A stretch of 64,000 nt of DNA from SIG78 sp036677805 (GTDB lineage: Bacteria; Verrucomicrobiota; Lentisphaeria; Victivallales; Victivallaceae), in contig JAVBVS010000029.1 of assembly GCA_036677805.1 (NCBI GenBank), positions 124,001-188,000 on the forward strand, written 5' to 3'. Shown piece by piece: positions 1-7,860 of the stretch. The first letter of the stretch is position 1. Each line of letters opens with the position of its first letter. A program made the position numbers and the translations under genes. The notes beneath the pieces were generated by a model that was not told the DNA's origin, did no database searches, and saw only the letters and a list, made by a program, of their open reading frames with translations.

Positions 1-1542
1 ATAAAGCGACATGGAGGAAATCAAACCAATGTTCGGACCTTCCGGCGTTTCGATCGGACAGATGCGCCCATAGTGACTGGAGTGCACGTCGCGAACCTCG
101 AACCCGGCCCGGTCGCGGCTCAAACCGCCCGGTCCCAGCGCGCTCAAGCGGCGCTTGTTGGTCAGTTCACTCAGCGGATTGGTCTGATCCATGAACTGCG
201 ACAGCTGGTTGCGCGCGAAGAAGTCGCGGATCACGCTCGAAAACGCCTTCGGATGAATCAGCTTGCTTGGCGTGGGCGCCACTTCGTCGTTGTTGTGCAT
301 GGTCATGCGTTCGCGAATCAGACGCTCGGTACGCAGCAGCCCCATGCGGCAATGATTCTGGAGCAGTTCGCCGACCGTCCGCACCCGGCGGCTGCCGAGG
401 TGGTCGATGTCGTCCACCGCGCCGCCGGTATGACGGAGGTGAATCAGTTCCATCGTCGCGGCCATCAGATCTTCCGGCGCCAGACTGCGCGCGGTCAGCG
501 GCAGATCGAGCTTCAACCGTTCATTGATCTTGTAACGGCCCACGGCGCCGAGGTCATAACGCTTGATGTCGAAAAACAGACGCTTGATCAGAAGCTTCGC
601 GTTGTTGAGATTCGGCGGATCGCCGGGACGCATTTTGCGATAGATTTCCTTCAACGCCTCGTCGGCGTTGCGCGCCGGATCGCGGCTCAGGCAGTTGATC
701 AGGTAGTTGGCGCCATCGGGAATGCGCACCAGCTCCACCTTCTTGACATTGTTTTCCTGAAGCAGCTGGAGCGCCTTTTCGGTCATGGGCTTCAGTTCTT
801 CCAGCAGGACCACGTCATTTTCGCCGATCACGTCGTCGACGGTATAGAGCGCACCGAGGTCCTTTTCCTTCAGCAGCTGGGCGGTGGTAAAAGACTCGAT
901 CTTGTAGTTGCGGCTGAGAATATCTTTGTTGGTCTCATAGCCGATCGCCCGCATGAAAGTGGTGATCAGGAACTTGCGGCGGCGGCGGCGGCGGTCGAGA
1001 TAGATATAGATGTTGTCGTTGGTGTCGAACTGAACTTCCATCCAGGAACCGCGATCGGGAATGATCCGGTAGCTGTAAAGCATCTTGCCGTTGCTGTGGC
1101 GGGTGCGTTCAAAGCAGATGCCGGGCGAACGGTGAAGCTGGCTGATGATCACGCGCTCGGCGCCGTTGATCACGAAGGTGCCGCCGTCGGTCATCATCGG
1201 CATGTCGCCGAGGAAAACCCGTTCCGGAATCTCGGCGCCGTTGAACTTGACCATGAAATCGACATAAAGGGGAGCGCTGTAGGTCTTGCCGTCCTTGATG
1301 CAATCGATCACATCGACCTTGGGTTCGCCGAGCGTGTACGACACAAACTCGATCGCCATGTGCTTGTCGAAGCTCTCGATCGGGAAAATCTCATTGAATA
1401 CTTCCTGCAAGCCGGTATTGGTGCGCGTTTCCGTCACCACCTCCTTCTGCAGAAAATCACGGTAGGAATCGATCTGGAGGCCGATCAAATCGGGAATCGG
1501 CAACACTTCTTCAAGCTTGCCAAAATTGATCCGTTTTGCCAT
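1..1542 (-). CDS. rpoB: DNA-directed RNA polymerase subunit beta, N-terminal part (runs off window)
   Basis: The first 514 residues of the RNA polymerase beta subunit are read on the minus strand from an ATG at 1542. The frame is open to the window edge, so the C-terminal part is missing. The start MAKRINFGKLEEVLPIPDL is typical of the family, and GGTGAG lies just upstream. The rifampicin-binding segment is visible (SQFMDQTNPLSEL, then KRRLSALGPGGLSRDRAGFE) and is followed by VHSSHYGRICPIETPEGPNIG. Within it the residue matching E. coli His526 is Asn (LTNKRR). The gene follows rplL after a gap of about 400 bp that contains a hairpin terminator, the usual rplJL-rpoBC layout. Identity is certain. 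Confidence 0.98.
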   Translation of the reverse strand, partial: MAKRINFGKLEEVLPIPDLIGLQIDSYRDFLQKEVVTETRTNTGLQEVFNEIFPIESFDKHMAIEFVSYTLGEPKVDVIDCIKDGKTYSAPLYVDFMVKFNGAEIPERVFLGDMPMMTDGGTFVINGAERVIISQLHRSPGICFERTRHSNGKMLYSYRIIPDRGSWMEVQFDTNDNIYIYLDRRRRRRKFLITTFMRAIGYETNKDILSRNYKIESFTTAQLLKEKDLGALYTVDDVIGENDVVLLEELKPMTEKALQLLQENNVKKVELVRIPDGANYLINCLSRDPARNADEALKEIYRKMRPGDPPNLNNAKLLIKRLFFDIKRYDLGAVGRYKINERLKLDLPLTARSLAPEDLMAATMELIHLRHTGGAVDDIDHLGSRRVRTVGELLQNHCRMGLLRTERLIRERMTMHNNDEVAPTPSKLIHPKAFSSVIRDFFARNQLSQFMDQTNPLSELTNKRRLSALGPGGLSRDRAGFEVRDVHSSHYGRICPIETPEGPNIGLISSMSLY

Positions 1543-1948
1543 AGCTCACTCACCCTTGGTAAAAAAGTTACGATGATATATGCAAAAATGGTATTCAAAC
1601 CAGCGGCAACCATCCGCATCGGCCCCACGAACTTCTCCGTATGCCGCATGATCCGGGATCGCCTGAAAATTCTTGCCAAGTGAGTTAGGTTTCCCGTCCG
1701 GAACCGCGCAAACAATCCGCGGCATGCGGTCCGGGGGAAACCGGAAGGATTCGGTCAAGAAAAAGCGGAAATCCGACGCCTCATGCCCGGGGCGCCGCCC
1801 GGCTCCGCCGACCGGGAAATTGTAGTTGCGGAAGCCTTGTTCCGCGCCGTATTCCGCCGCAGCGGAATCAGTAAATCCAAAAACGCAAAACAACGGCCGG
1901 GGGGATATACCCCCCGCCGTTATCATTCAAATCAGACCGTCAAGCCAA
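1543..1948 (-). other. rplL-rpoB intergenic leader
   Basis: These 406 bp separate rplL from rpoB. I see no convincing gene; short open frames on both strands lack family resemblance. The rplL-proximal end holds a hairpin followed by a T-rich stretch, suitable for attenuation between ribosomal-protein and polymerase genes. No clear sigma70 promoter for rpoB was found, so rpoB expression probably depends on read-through from upstream. Confidence 0.6.
1879..1920 (-). terminator. Hairpin terminator/attenuator after rplL
   Basis: On the minus strand ACGGCGGGGGG, loop tatat, CCCCCCGGCCGT forms a strong stem with a single bulged base. It is followed by a T-rich run (TGTTTTGCGTTTTT). The position between rplL and rpoB matches the partial terminator (attenuator) known from this operon in other bacteria. 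Efficiency cannot be judged from sequence. Confidence 0.7.
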
Positions 1949-2329
1949 TTACTTGACTTCAACTTTGGCGCCCGCGGCTTCCAGCTGAGCCTTGATCTTG
2001 GCGGCATCTTCCTTGTTGACGCCTTCCTTAACCGCCTTCGGAGCGGCTTCAACCAGATCCTTGGCTTCTTTCAGGCCGAGACCGGTGATCGCGCGGACTT
2101 CCTTGATGACGCCGACTTTGTTTTCGCCGAAGCTGGCCAGCACCACGTCGAATTCAGTCTTTTCTTCGACTGCGGCAGCCGCCGGGGCAGCCGCGGCCGC
2201 GGCGACGGCCACCGGAGCGGCAGCGCTCACGCCCAGACGTTCTTCCAGAGCCTTCACCAGCTTGGAGAGTTCCAGCACGGTCAGGTTTTCGACGTAATTG
2301 ATGAACGATTCCATGTTGACTTCCGACAT
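1949..2329 (-). CDS. rplL: 50S ribosomal protein L7/L12
   Basis: This 126-residue protein is the flexible stalk protein of the large ribosomal subunit that recruits translational GTPases. An N-terminal dimerisation helix (about 5-35) is followed by an Ala/Pro/Val-rich hinge (about 36-52) and the conserved C-terminal domain with KTEFDVVL, KVGVIKEVRAITGLGLKEAK and KAQLEAAGAKVEVK. An ATG at 2329 has GGAGG about 10 nt upstream. It sits 34 bp after rplJ, whose product anchors L7/L12 dimers on the ribosome. Identity is certain. Confidence 0.98.
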   Translation of the reverse strand: MSEVNMESFINYVENLTVLELSKLVKALEERLGVSAAAPVAVAAAAAAPAAAAVEEKTEFDVVLASFGENKVGVIKEVRAITGLGLKEAKDLVEAAPKAVKEGVNKEDAAKIKAQLEAAGAKVEVK

Positions 2330-2363
2330 AATTCTATGCCTCCATATTTAATTGTGTGTTGAT

Positions 2364-2885
2364 TTACTGTTGTTCGAGTTTGTCTTTGTACGCGTTCAGC
2401 ACATTGAGAATCGAAGCGGCCTTATTGTTGAGGATGCTGACCAGGTTGCGCGACGGCGCCTGGAGGACGCTGAGCAACTGAGCCTGAAGCACTTCCTTCG
2501 CCGGCATCGCGGCGATTTCGCCGACTTCAGCCGCGGAAAGCAGCGCACCTTCAAAATACCCGCCCTTGGCTTCGACCACCGAATTGGTTTTGCCGAAGTC
2601 GACCAGAACCTTGGCCACCGCGCCCGGTTCGCCCTTGCCGAAGACCACGGCGGTGCTGCCGGTCAGACTGACCTTGCTCAAGGCGTCGAGCTGATTGAGT
2701 TCGGCCGCTTTCTTGACCATCGTGTTCTTGAATACATGGCAGGAAGAACCGAGATTGCCGAGCTGACTGCGCAGCGCCGAAAAATCCTTGACCTTCAAAC
2801 CCTGATAGGAGATGAAGTAAACATAATCGGAACCGGTGAGGGCATTGCCGATCAGGTTGACCAGATAGGTTTTTTCACTTCTCAT
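2364..2885 (-). CDS. rplJ: 50S ribosomal protein L10
   Basis: At 173 residues this has the expected length for L10, the base of the ribosomal stalk that binds 23S rRNA and L7/L12 dimers. Recognisable segments are the N-terminal FISYQGLKVKDFSALRSQL, then VFKNTMVKKA, GSTAVVF and the C-terminal helix that binds L12. Only 2 bp separate its start from the rplA stop, so the genes are co-transcribed and probably translationally coupled. In other bacteria the L10-L12 complex represses its own operon. I see no obvious dedicated leader here because rplA is so close. Confidence 0.97.
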   Translation of the reverse strand: MRSEKTYLVNLIGNALTGSDYVYFISYQGLKVKDFSALRSQLGNLGSSCHVFKNTMVKKAAELNQLDALSKVSLTGSTAVVFGKGEPGAVAKVLVDFGKTNSVVEAKGGYFEGALLSAAEVGEIAAMPAKEVLQAQLLSVLQAPSRNLVSILNNKAASILNVLNAYKDKLEQQ

Positions 2886-2887
2886 GG

Positions 2888-3589
2888 CTATTCTACCGCT
2901 CCCGCAAGTTCTTTAAGGTTGAGCTTGACTCCGGGAGTCATCGTCGCGGAGAGCGTGCAACCCAGCATGTAGGTGCCCTTCGAACTGACCGGCTTGGCCT
3001 TGCGCAGCGCATCAATGATCACGGCAAGGTTCGTTTCCAGCGCTTCCGCGGCAAAAGAGAGCTTCCCGAACGGCACATGGACGCAACCGCCTTTGTCGGC
3101 CCGGAATTCCACCCGGCCGGCCTTGGATTCCCGGACCGCCGGCCCGACGTTGTCGGTCACGGTACCGGTCTTGGGATTCGGCATCAAACCGCGGGGACCG
3201 AGCTGACGGCCGAGAGGACGCACCAGCTTCATCGCTTCCGAAGTCGCGATCAGGACATCGAAATCCTGCCAGCCGCCCTTGATTTTTTCCACAATGTCTT
3301 CGTAACCGACAAATTCAGCGCCTTCGGCGCGCGCCGCATCGGCCTGGGCTCCGTCGGCCACCACCGCCACCCGGACCAGCTTGCCGGTCCCGGCGGGCAG
3401 CGCCACCGCACCACGCACATTCTGATCGGATTTGCGCGGATCGACGCCGAGGCGGAAAGCAGCTTCCACGGTCTGGTCAAACTTGACCGCCGGCATCGCC
3501 TTCAACATCGTCAACGCTTCCTTGATCGTGAATCTGGCCGTGGCGTCCAGGCCCTTGGCCTGTTCCCGATACAATTTGCTTCTATGCAT
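2888..3589 (-). CDS. rplA: 50S ribosomal protein L1
   Basis: L1 forms the mobile stalk near the ribosomal E site and represses its own operon in many bacteria. The open frame extends upstream to 3670, but the start consistent with the family is the ATG at 3589 (MHRSKLYREQAKGLD, giving 233 residues), preceded by GAGGTGG. Conserved blocks are FDQTVEAAFRLGVDPRKSDQ, RPLGRQLGPRGLMPNPKTGTVT and GCTLSATMTPGVKLN. The start overlaps the end of rplK by 8 bp, which implies translational coupling. Identity is certain; the start is well supported. Confidence 0.97.
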   Translation of the reverse strand: MHRSKLYREQAKGLDATARFTIKEALTMLKAMPAVKFDQTVEAAFRLGVDPRKSDQNVRGAVALPAGTGKLVRVAVVADGAQADAARAEGAEFVGYEDIVEKIKGGWQDFDVLIATSEAMKLVRPLGRQLGPRGLMPNPKTGTVTDNVGPAVRESKAGRVEFRADKGGCVHVPFGKLSFAAEALETNLAVIIDALRKAKPVSSKGTYMLGCTLSATMTPGVKLNLKELAGAVE

Positions 3590-4010
3590 CCGCCACCTCA
3601 ATTCCCATACTGCGAGCAGTCCCGGCAATAATCCGAACCGCGGCCTCTTCGTCACGGGCGTTGATGTCATCCTTCTTGATTTTCACGATCTCTTTGATCT
3701 GATCAACGGTAATCTTACCGGCCACCTGACGGCCCGGCGTCTTGGACGCGCTGGCCAGTCCGGCGGCTTTTTTGATCAGCACAGACGCCGGCGGCGACTT
3801 GCAGATGAACGTGAAGGAGCGATCCTGAAAAACAGTGATCACCACCGGGATAATCATCCCGCTCTGGGCTTGAGTCGCGGCATTGAACTGCTTACAGAAC
3901 TCCATGATGTTACAGCCCGCCTGACCGAGCGCCGGACCGATCGGCGGTGCCGGGTTGGCCGCTCCGGCCGGGATCTGCAAACGAATCAGCCCCGTAACCT
4001 TCTTTGCCAT
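3582..4010 (-). CDS. rplK: 50S ribosomal protein L11
   Basis: L11 is a 142-residue protein of the GTPase-associated centre that binds 23S rRNA with L10. The N-terminal domain shows KLQIPAG-like RLQIPAGAANPAPPIGPALGQ and the linker/C-terminal domain shows the PPAS...KKAAGL and GKIT motifs. The length is standard. The last 8 bp overlap rplA. The 122 bp upstream, between nusG and this gene, carry no gene and may hold the L1 autoregulatory site known in other bacteria, although I did not identify it. Confidence 0.97.
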   Translation of the reverse strand: MAKKVTGLIRLQIPAGAANPAPPIGPALGQAGCNIMEFCKQFNAATQAQSGMIIPVVITVFQDRSFTFICKSPPASVLIKKAAGLASASKTPGRQVAGKITVDQIKEIVKIKKDDINARDEEAAVRIIAGTARSMGIEVADA

Positions 4011-4132
4011 AAATAACTCCTGTTCTCAACCCGGCGTGGTGCGAACCGGCAGGATTTCTCCCGCGCCGAATTTCCTACATGATTTGTTGATAAAGTTCTC
4101 GAATCGACCGACCGCGCCGGAAACTTTCCGGG

Positions 4133-4702
4133 CTACTCGGCCGACTCAACCTGCCAGAACTCCAATTCCGCTGGAGTCTTGCGATCGAAGATAACCACTT
4201 CAATCGTCAAACGCTGGCGTTCGTCATCCACGGCGGCGACGACGCCTTCAAAACCTTCAAAAGCACCTTCGGTAATCACCACGCGCTCGCCGACCTTCCA
4301 CAACTGACGCGGCGCCGCCATCACATGAACTTCCGGTCCCATCGGCGGCGGAAACGACTGCAATTCATTTTCCGACAACGCCATCGGACGATCCCCGCCC
4401 ATAAAAGAAATCACCCCGGGAATATTCTTAATGAAATACCAGGCATTCTCATTGATTTCACGGGTTTCCGGATGGTACAGATCCATCCGGACAAACACAT
4501 AACCCGGATACATTTTACGGTCGACCGTCTTGCGCCGGCCCTGTTTCACGTCGGAAACCTCGCCGGTCGGGATGCACACCTCGTAAACCGGAATCGCATC
4601 TTCGAGCTGCAGCTGGCGGACAATCGTGTCGCGCACCTTGCCCTCCTGATTGGAGAGCACCTGCAACGTAAACCACTCTCCCTGCTGGCTATGATCTTCC
4701 AT
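4133..4702 (-). CDS. nusG: Transcription termination/antitermination protein NusG
   Basis: At 189 residues this is a normal two-domain NusG. The N-terminal NGN domain (about 8-125) has WFTLQVLSNQEGKV, KMYPGYVFVRM and WYFIKNIPGVISFMG. The C-terminal KOW domain has GERVVITEGAFEGFEGVV. NusG binds RNA polymerase, suppresses pausing and links transcription to Rho or the ribosome. It lies between secE and rplK, the conserved order secE-nusG-rplKAJL-rpoBC. Residues around the KOW loop look ordinary. Confidence 0.97.
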   Translation of the reverse strand: MEDHSQQGEWFTLQVLSNQEGKVRDTIVRQLQLEDAIPVYEVCIPTGEVSDVKQGRRKTVDRKMYPGYVFVRMDLYHPETREINENAWYFIKNIPGVISFMGGDRPMALSENELQSFPPPMGPEVHVMAAPRQLWKVGERVVITEGAFEGFEGVVAAVDDERQRLTIEVVIFDRKTPAELEFWQVESAE

Positions 4703-4749
4703 AACTCAAATTTGCTCCAAATTGCGCTTCTATCCCAAAAACAACAGCC

Positions 4750-4950
4750 CTAGAACGTCGTGATCCACTGGACGAAACCCTGGCTGATCCAATCGATAAT
4801 CGCCACAAACACAGCCAAAACCGCGATCATGAACAACACCAGCAATGTCGATTCAAACAGACTCGACCGATCCGGCCAGGTGCACTTGCCGAGCTCGGTA
4901 ATCGTACCGCTGACAAAATGCCGTACTTTGCTCATCAATCCAGTTTTCAT
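4750..4950 (-). CDS. secE: Preprotein translocase subunit SecE
   Basis: This is a short single-membrane-span SecE of 66 residues. A cytoplasmic amphipathic helix with ITELGKCTWPDRSSL precedes a transmembrane helix of about 20 residues (LLVLFMIAVLAVFVAIIDWI). SecE clamps SecY in the SecYEG channel. I chose the ATG at 4950, with GGGAAGAG about 12 nt upstream; an in-frame TTG at 4971 would add seven residues but lacks a good ribosome-binding site. It lies between tRNA-Trp and nusG as in many bacteria. Confidence 0.92.
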   Translation of the reverse strand: MKTGLMSKVRHFVSGTITELGKCTWPDRSSLFESTLLVLFMIAVLAVFVAIIDWISQGFVQWITTF

Positions 4951-5005
4951 ATTTTCAGAGTCTCTTCCCAAATTCCCGAACCGGTCCGGAAACCGATAAA
5001 AAATA

Positions 5006-5081
5006 TGGCAGGAGCGGCGAGGCTCGAACTCACGACCTGCGGTTTTGGAGACCGCTGCTCTACCAACTGAGCTACACTCCT
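5006..5081 (-). tRNA. trnW: tRNA-Trp (CCA anticodon)
   Basis: Read on the minus strand, the sequence begins AGGAGTGTAGCTCAGTTGG. It has a TTCGAGCC T-arm and an anticodon loop with CCA, and it ends with an encoded CCA tail. The acceptor stem AGGAGTG pairs with CGCTCCT (one G-T pair). The position between rpmG and secE is the common bacterial arrangement for this tRNA. Confidence 0.97.
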
Positions 5082-5107
5082 GTGCCGACGATTTTACCCC
5101 AGACGCC

Positions 5108-5257
5108 TCAGCGCGTTTCGCGATGCAGCGTATGTTTGCGCTCGAATTTGCAGAACTTCATCTTTTCGAGCCGCGCCGGAGTGTTGCGCTTTTCTTTTTT
5201 CGTCGTATAGTTGCGACGCTTGCACTCCGTGCATTCCAAAATTACCAATTCACGCAT
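5108..5257 (-). CDS. rpmG: 50S ribosomal protein L33
   Basis: This is a 49-residue L33, a small large-subunit protein near the E site. It is recognised by CTECKRRNYTTKKEKRNTP, then RLEKMKFCKFERKHTLHRE. The zinc-type form normally has two CxxC pairs. Here the first pair is intact (C9, C12), but the second is Cys36-x-x-Glu39, so one of four zinc ligands is lost. It sits 26 bp from tRNA-Trp and about 130 bp after tuf. The start is the ATG at 5257, and the TGA is at 5108-5110. Confidence 0.95.
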   Translation of the reverse strand: MRELVILECTECKRRNYTTKKEKRNTPARLEKMKFCKFERKHTLHRETR

Positions 5258-5337
5258 CTTTGATCCTCAATCATCTTTCCGGTGAATCCGACCGGCGCCT
5301 GTCAAGCCGCCGACCGCATCCGCCCGAGGATAAACAA

Positions 5338-5365
5338 CCCGAACCTGCGATGACGCAGGTTCGGG
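5338..5365 (-). terminator. Rho-independent terminator after tuf
   Basis: A perfect 12-bp stem, CCCGAACCTGCG / CGCAGGTTCGGG, with the 4-base loop ATGA (or TCAT on the other strand), lies 19 bp past the tuf stop. On the minus strand it is followed by TTGTTTATC, a T-rich but interrupted tail. It probably lowers read-through from the very highly expressed tuf into rpmG and secE. Confidence 0.8.
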
Positions 5366-5383
5366 AACAGTTTCGCTTTGCGA

Positions 5384-6583
5384 CTACTTAATGATTTCCG
5401 CCACGCGGCCGCTGGCCACGGTCCGGCCGCCTTCACGGATCGCGAAGCGCAGGGCCTTTTCCATGGCGATCGGGGCGATCAGTTCCACCGTAACGGTGGT
5501 ATTGTCGCCGGGCATCACCATTTCGACGCCTTCGGGCAGCGTGATCGCGCCGGTCACGTCGGTGGTACGGAAATAGAACTGGGGCCGATAGTTGTTGAAG
5601 AACGGAGTGTGACGGCCGCCTTCTTCCTTGCTCAGCACGTAGATTTCACCCTTGAAGGTGGTGTGCGGAGTGATCGTACCCGGCTTGGCCAGAACCTGAC
5701 CACGCTTGACTTCGTCTTTCTTGGTGCCGCGGAGCAGGCAGCCGATGTTGTCGCCGGCCTGGCCCTGATCGAGCAGCTTGCGGAACATTTCAACGCCGGT
5801 CACGGTCGTCTTGATGGTCGGGTGAATCCCGACGATTTCGACTTCTTCGTTGACCTTGATGATCCCGCGTTCCACACGGCCGGTCACCACGGTGCCGCGG
5901 CCTTCAATGCTGAACACGTCTTCGATCGGCATCAGGAAGGGCTGATCGATGTCGCGGGCGGGCTGCGGAATATAGTTGTCGACCGCATCCATCAGGTCGA
6001 GAATCGGCTTGCAGTTCGGATCGTCCGGATTGCCTTCGGCTTCCACCGCGAGCAGCGCGGAACCGCGGATGATCGGAATATCGTCGCCGGGGAATTCGTA
6101 GCTCGAGAGCAGTTCGCGGACTTCCATTTCCACCAGTTCGAGCAGTTCCGGATCGTCCAGCTGGTCAACCTTGTTCAGGAAGACGACCAGCGCCGGCACG
6201 CCGACCTGACGGGCCAGCAGCACGTGTTCGCGGGTCTGCGCCATCGGCCCGTCGGTCGCGGCGATCACGAGGATCGCACCGTCCATCTGAGCGGCGCCGG
6301 TGATCATGTTCTTCACATAGTCGGCGTGTCCGGGGCAGTCCACGTGAGCATAATGACGCTTGGCGGTTTCATATTCCACATGGGAGGTATTGATCGTAAT
6401 CCCGCGTTCGCGTTCTTCCGGCGCGTTATCGATATCGGCGTAGTTCATGACCTTGCCCAAACCGTACTTGCGGTTCAGCACCATGGTAATGGCGGCGGTC
6501 AGAGTGGTCTTGCCGTGGTCGACGTGACCGATCGTGCCGATGTTACAATGCGGCTTACTTCTTTCAAATTTTTCTTTAGCCAT
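5384..6583 (-). CDS. tuf: Elongation factor Tu
   Basis: This is a full-length 399-residue EF-Tu. The GTPase carries aminoacyl-tRNA to the ribosome in the cytoplasm. Signature motifs are all present: GHVDHGKTT near residue 19 (P-loop), the switch I region RGITINTSHVEYET, DCPGHADYVKNMI and NKVDQLDD. Domains 2 and 3 follow, with RGTVVTGRVERG and the C-terminal FAIREGGRTVASGRV. GGAGGAAAGAG lies just before the ATG. tRNA-Thr(GGT) lies directly upstream, a synteny also known from the tufB region of E. coli. Confidence 0.98.
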   Translation of the reverse strand: MAKEKFERSKPHCNIGTIGHVDHGKTTLTAAITMVLNRKYGLGKVMNYADIDNAPEERERGITINTSHVEYETAKRHYAHVDCPGHADYVKNMITGAAQMDGAILVIAATDGPMAQTREHVLLARQVGVPALVVFLNKVDQLDDPELLELVEMEVRELLSSYEFPGDDIPIIRGSALLAVEAEGNPDDPNCKPILDLMDAVDNYIPQPARDIDQPFLMPIEDVFSIEGRGTVVTGRVERGIIKVNEEVEIVGIHPTIKTTVTGVEMFRKLLDQGQAGDNIGCLLRGTKKDEVKRGQVLAKPGTITPHTTFKGEIYVLSKEEGGRHTPFFNNYRPQFYFRTTDVTGAITLPEGVEMVMPGDNTTVTVELIAPIAMEKALRFAIREGGRTVASGRVAEIIK

Positions 6584-6668
6584 TTGCTCTTTCCTCCGGA
6601 TTTGCCGTTAAGGTTTTTGACTTTTCTGAAACAATGCCTGTTATATCCAAAACATCTATTTTAAAAAA

Positions 6669-6744
6669 TGGAGCCCACAATCGGACTTGAACCGATGACC
6701 TCGTCCTTACCAAGGACGTGCTCTACCGACTGAGCTATGTGGGC
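6669..6744 (-). tRNA. trnT: tRNA-Thr (GGT anticodon)
   Basis: Minus-strand GCCCACATAGCTCAGTCGG opens the tRNA. The anticodon arm CGTCC-TTGGTAA-GGACG has anticodon GGT, the T-arm is GGTTCAAGTCC, and the acceptor stem closes with TGTGGGC, a T discriminator base and an encoded CCA. It is located 85 bp upstream of tuf and is probably co-transcribed with it. Confidence 0.97.
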
Positions 6745-6852
6745 CCGTTGATCGGCCAGACCGTCCCGCTTCAATCTTACAAGACAATCAGCACATAATA
6801 TAGATGGTTGCTTCCCTTTTGTCAAATCCGGGACAGCAAAAACCCCGATAAA

Positions 6853-6937
6853 TGGTACTCGGGGGGGGACTTGAACCCCCAAGGATTACTCCATACGGAC
6901 CTCAACCGTACGCGTCTGCCAATTCCGCCACCCGAGC
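6853..6937 (-). tRNA. trnL: tRNA-Leu (GAG anticodon)
   Basis: This is a class II tRNA of 85 nt on the minus strand. The D-arm is GGTGGCGGAATTGGCAGAC, the anticodon stem TACGG-TTGAGGT-CCGTA reads anticodon GAG, a long variable arm follows, then GGTTCAAGTCC and an encoded CCA. It lies about 108 bp upstream of tRNA-Thr in the same orientation and probably heads the trnL-trnT-tuf transcript. Confidence 0.96.
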
Positions 6938-6992
6938 ATCCCGCCTTGCGTTGCGCATCATTTCAGCACGCATTGTTCAAAAGCGTGTTTTT

Positions 6993-7020
6993 AATTTACT
7001 CCGTTTCACCCGGAAAGCAA
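6993..7020 (-). promoter_or_regulatory. Candidate sigma70 promoter for trnL-trnT-tuf
   Basis: On the minus strand TTGCTT is followed by a 16-bp spacer and TAAATT, about 55 bp upstream of tRNA-Leu. Match and position are reasonable, but the -10 box is not ideal. Confidence 0.45.
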
Positions 7021-7206
7021 GCCGCGTTTTGTAAAAAATCATTTTTTTTTACCTTGAAGATCGCGAACTCGATCCCCCCTCGCACCGCTTTCGGATTTTT
7101 TTCTTCCGCAAACTTGCATTATGACGCTTTGGCGTTCTTTTAAAAAGGACCACAATGTGCTTTATGGTCATCCGTCATGGTCTTGAAAATATAAGGAATC
7201 GCTCAT

Positions 7207-7845
7207 ATGCCCTATCTCGGACGAATCGTCGCCGCCGGATTGACTCCGGATGGCCGTGCCTGCGTCATGTACCGCGTCTCCAGCCGCTCCTTTCCGAACC
7301 GCGAAGCCGTCATCCGCGACGGGCGCGTCGCGATCGTGCCCCGGGCCGGCTTCGAAAGCGACCTCGGCCGCAATCCTTATATTGCTTACAACTGCATTCG
7401 GCCCGCCGGACGGTTCATGGTTGCCAGCAACGGCTCCCAAACCGACCCCATCGCCGAAAAAATCGCCGTGGGCATGCCGGTCCGCGATGCGATCACGCTG
7501 GGGTTGCTGGCCATGGATTATGAAAAGGACAGCCTCGACACACCGCGTATCGTCGCGGTGATCGGCGCCGGCGACACCACCGCCTATCTCGGCATCGTCC
7601 GCAAAAACGCCGTACTGGTGCGAGAATTCGCACTCCGGCCGGGAACGCTCTTCTATCTTTCCACCTATGAGCACAATCAGCCTTGCGATGAATTCACCGA
7701 TGCCGCCTTCGCCGCCGGCGACGTACAGGCGGCCTGCCGCCACATGATTTCCGGCGGAGTTTTCGCGGAATTCGCCAACCCGGTAACCGCGGCCGGCGCG
7801 GTTTTCGACGGTCGGGAATTCCAGCTGGCCACGCTGGACGCCTGA
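7207..7845 (+). CDS. purO: Archaeal-type IMP cyclohydrolase
   Basis: This 212-residue protein resembles archaeal PurO, which closes the ring of FAICAR to give IMP, the last step of purine synthesis. Diagnostic stretches are YRVSSRSFPNREAV near the N-terminus, RNPYIAYNCIR, SNGSQTDPIAEKI, LGLLAMDYEKDSLDTPRI, STYEHNQP and ANPVTAAGAVFDG. Most bacteria use bifunctional PurH instead; PurO-like proteins occur in scattered bacteria. An ATG at 7207 has AAGGAA about 9 nt upstream. The helicase gene starts 15 bp after its stop. Family assignment is from recalled similarity and is strong. Whether purH also exists cannot be seen here. Confidence 0.88.
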   Translation: MPYLGRIVAAGLTPDGRACVMYRVSSRSFPNREAVIRDGRVAIVPRAGFESDLGRNPYIAYNCIRPAGRFMVASNGSQTDPIAEKIAVGMPVRDAITLGLLAMDYEKDSLDTPRIVAVIGAGDTTAYLGIVRKNAVLVREFALRPGTLFYLSTYEHNQPCDEFTDAAFAAGDVQAACRHMISGGVFAEFANPVTAAGAVFDGREFQLATLDA

Positions 7846-7860
7846 GGAGAAACCATCGCC

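Noticed and set aside
73..1683. Plus-strand open frame of 536 codons
   Set aside because: It is antisense to rpoB, whose full conserved sequence is read on the minus strand. High third-position GC leaves the opposite frame open.
1546..1926. 126-codon minus-strand frame between rplL and rpoB
   Set aside because: It crosses the terminator hairpin and the rpoB start and has no recognisable sequence.
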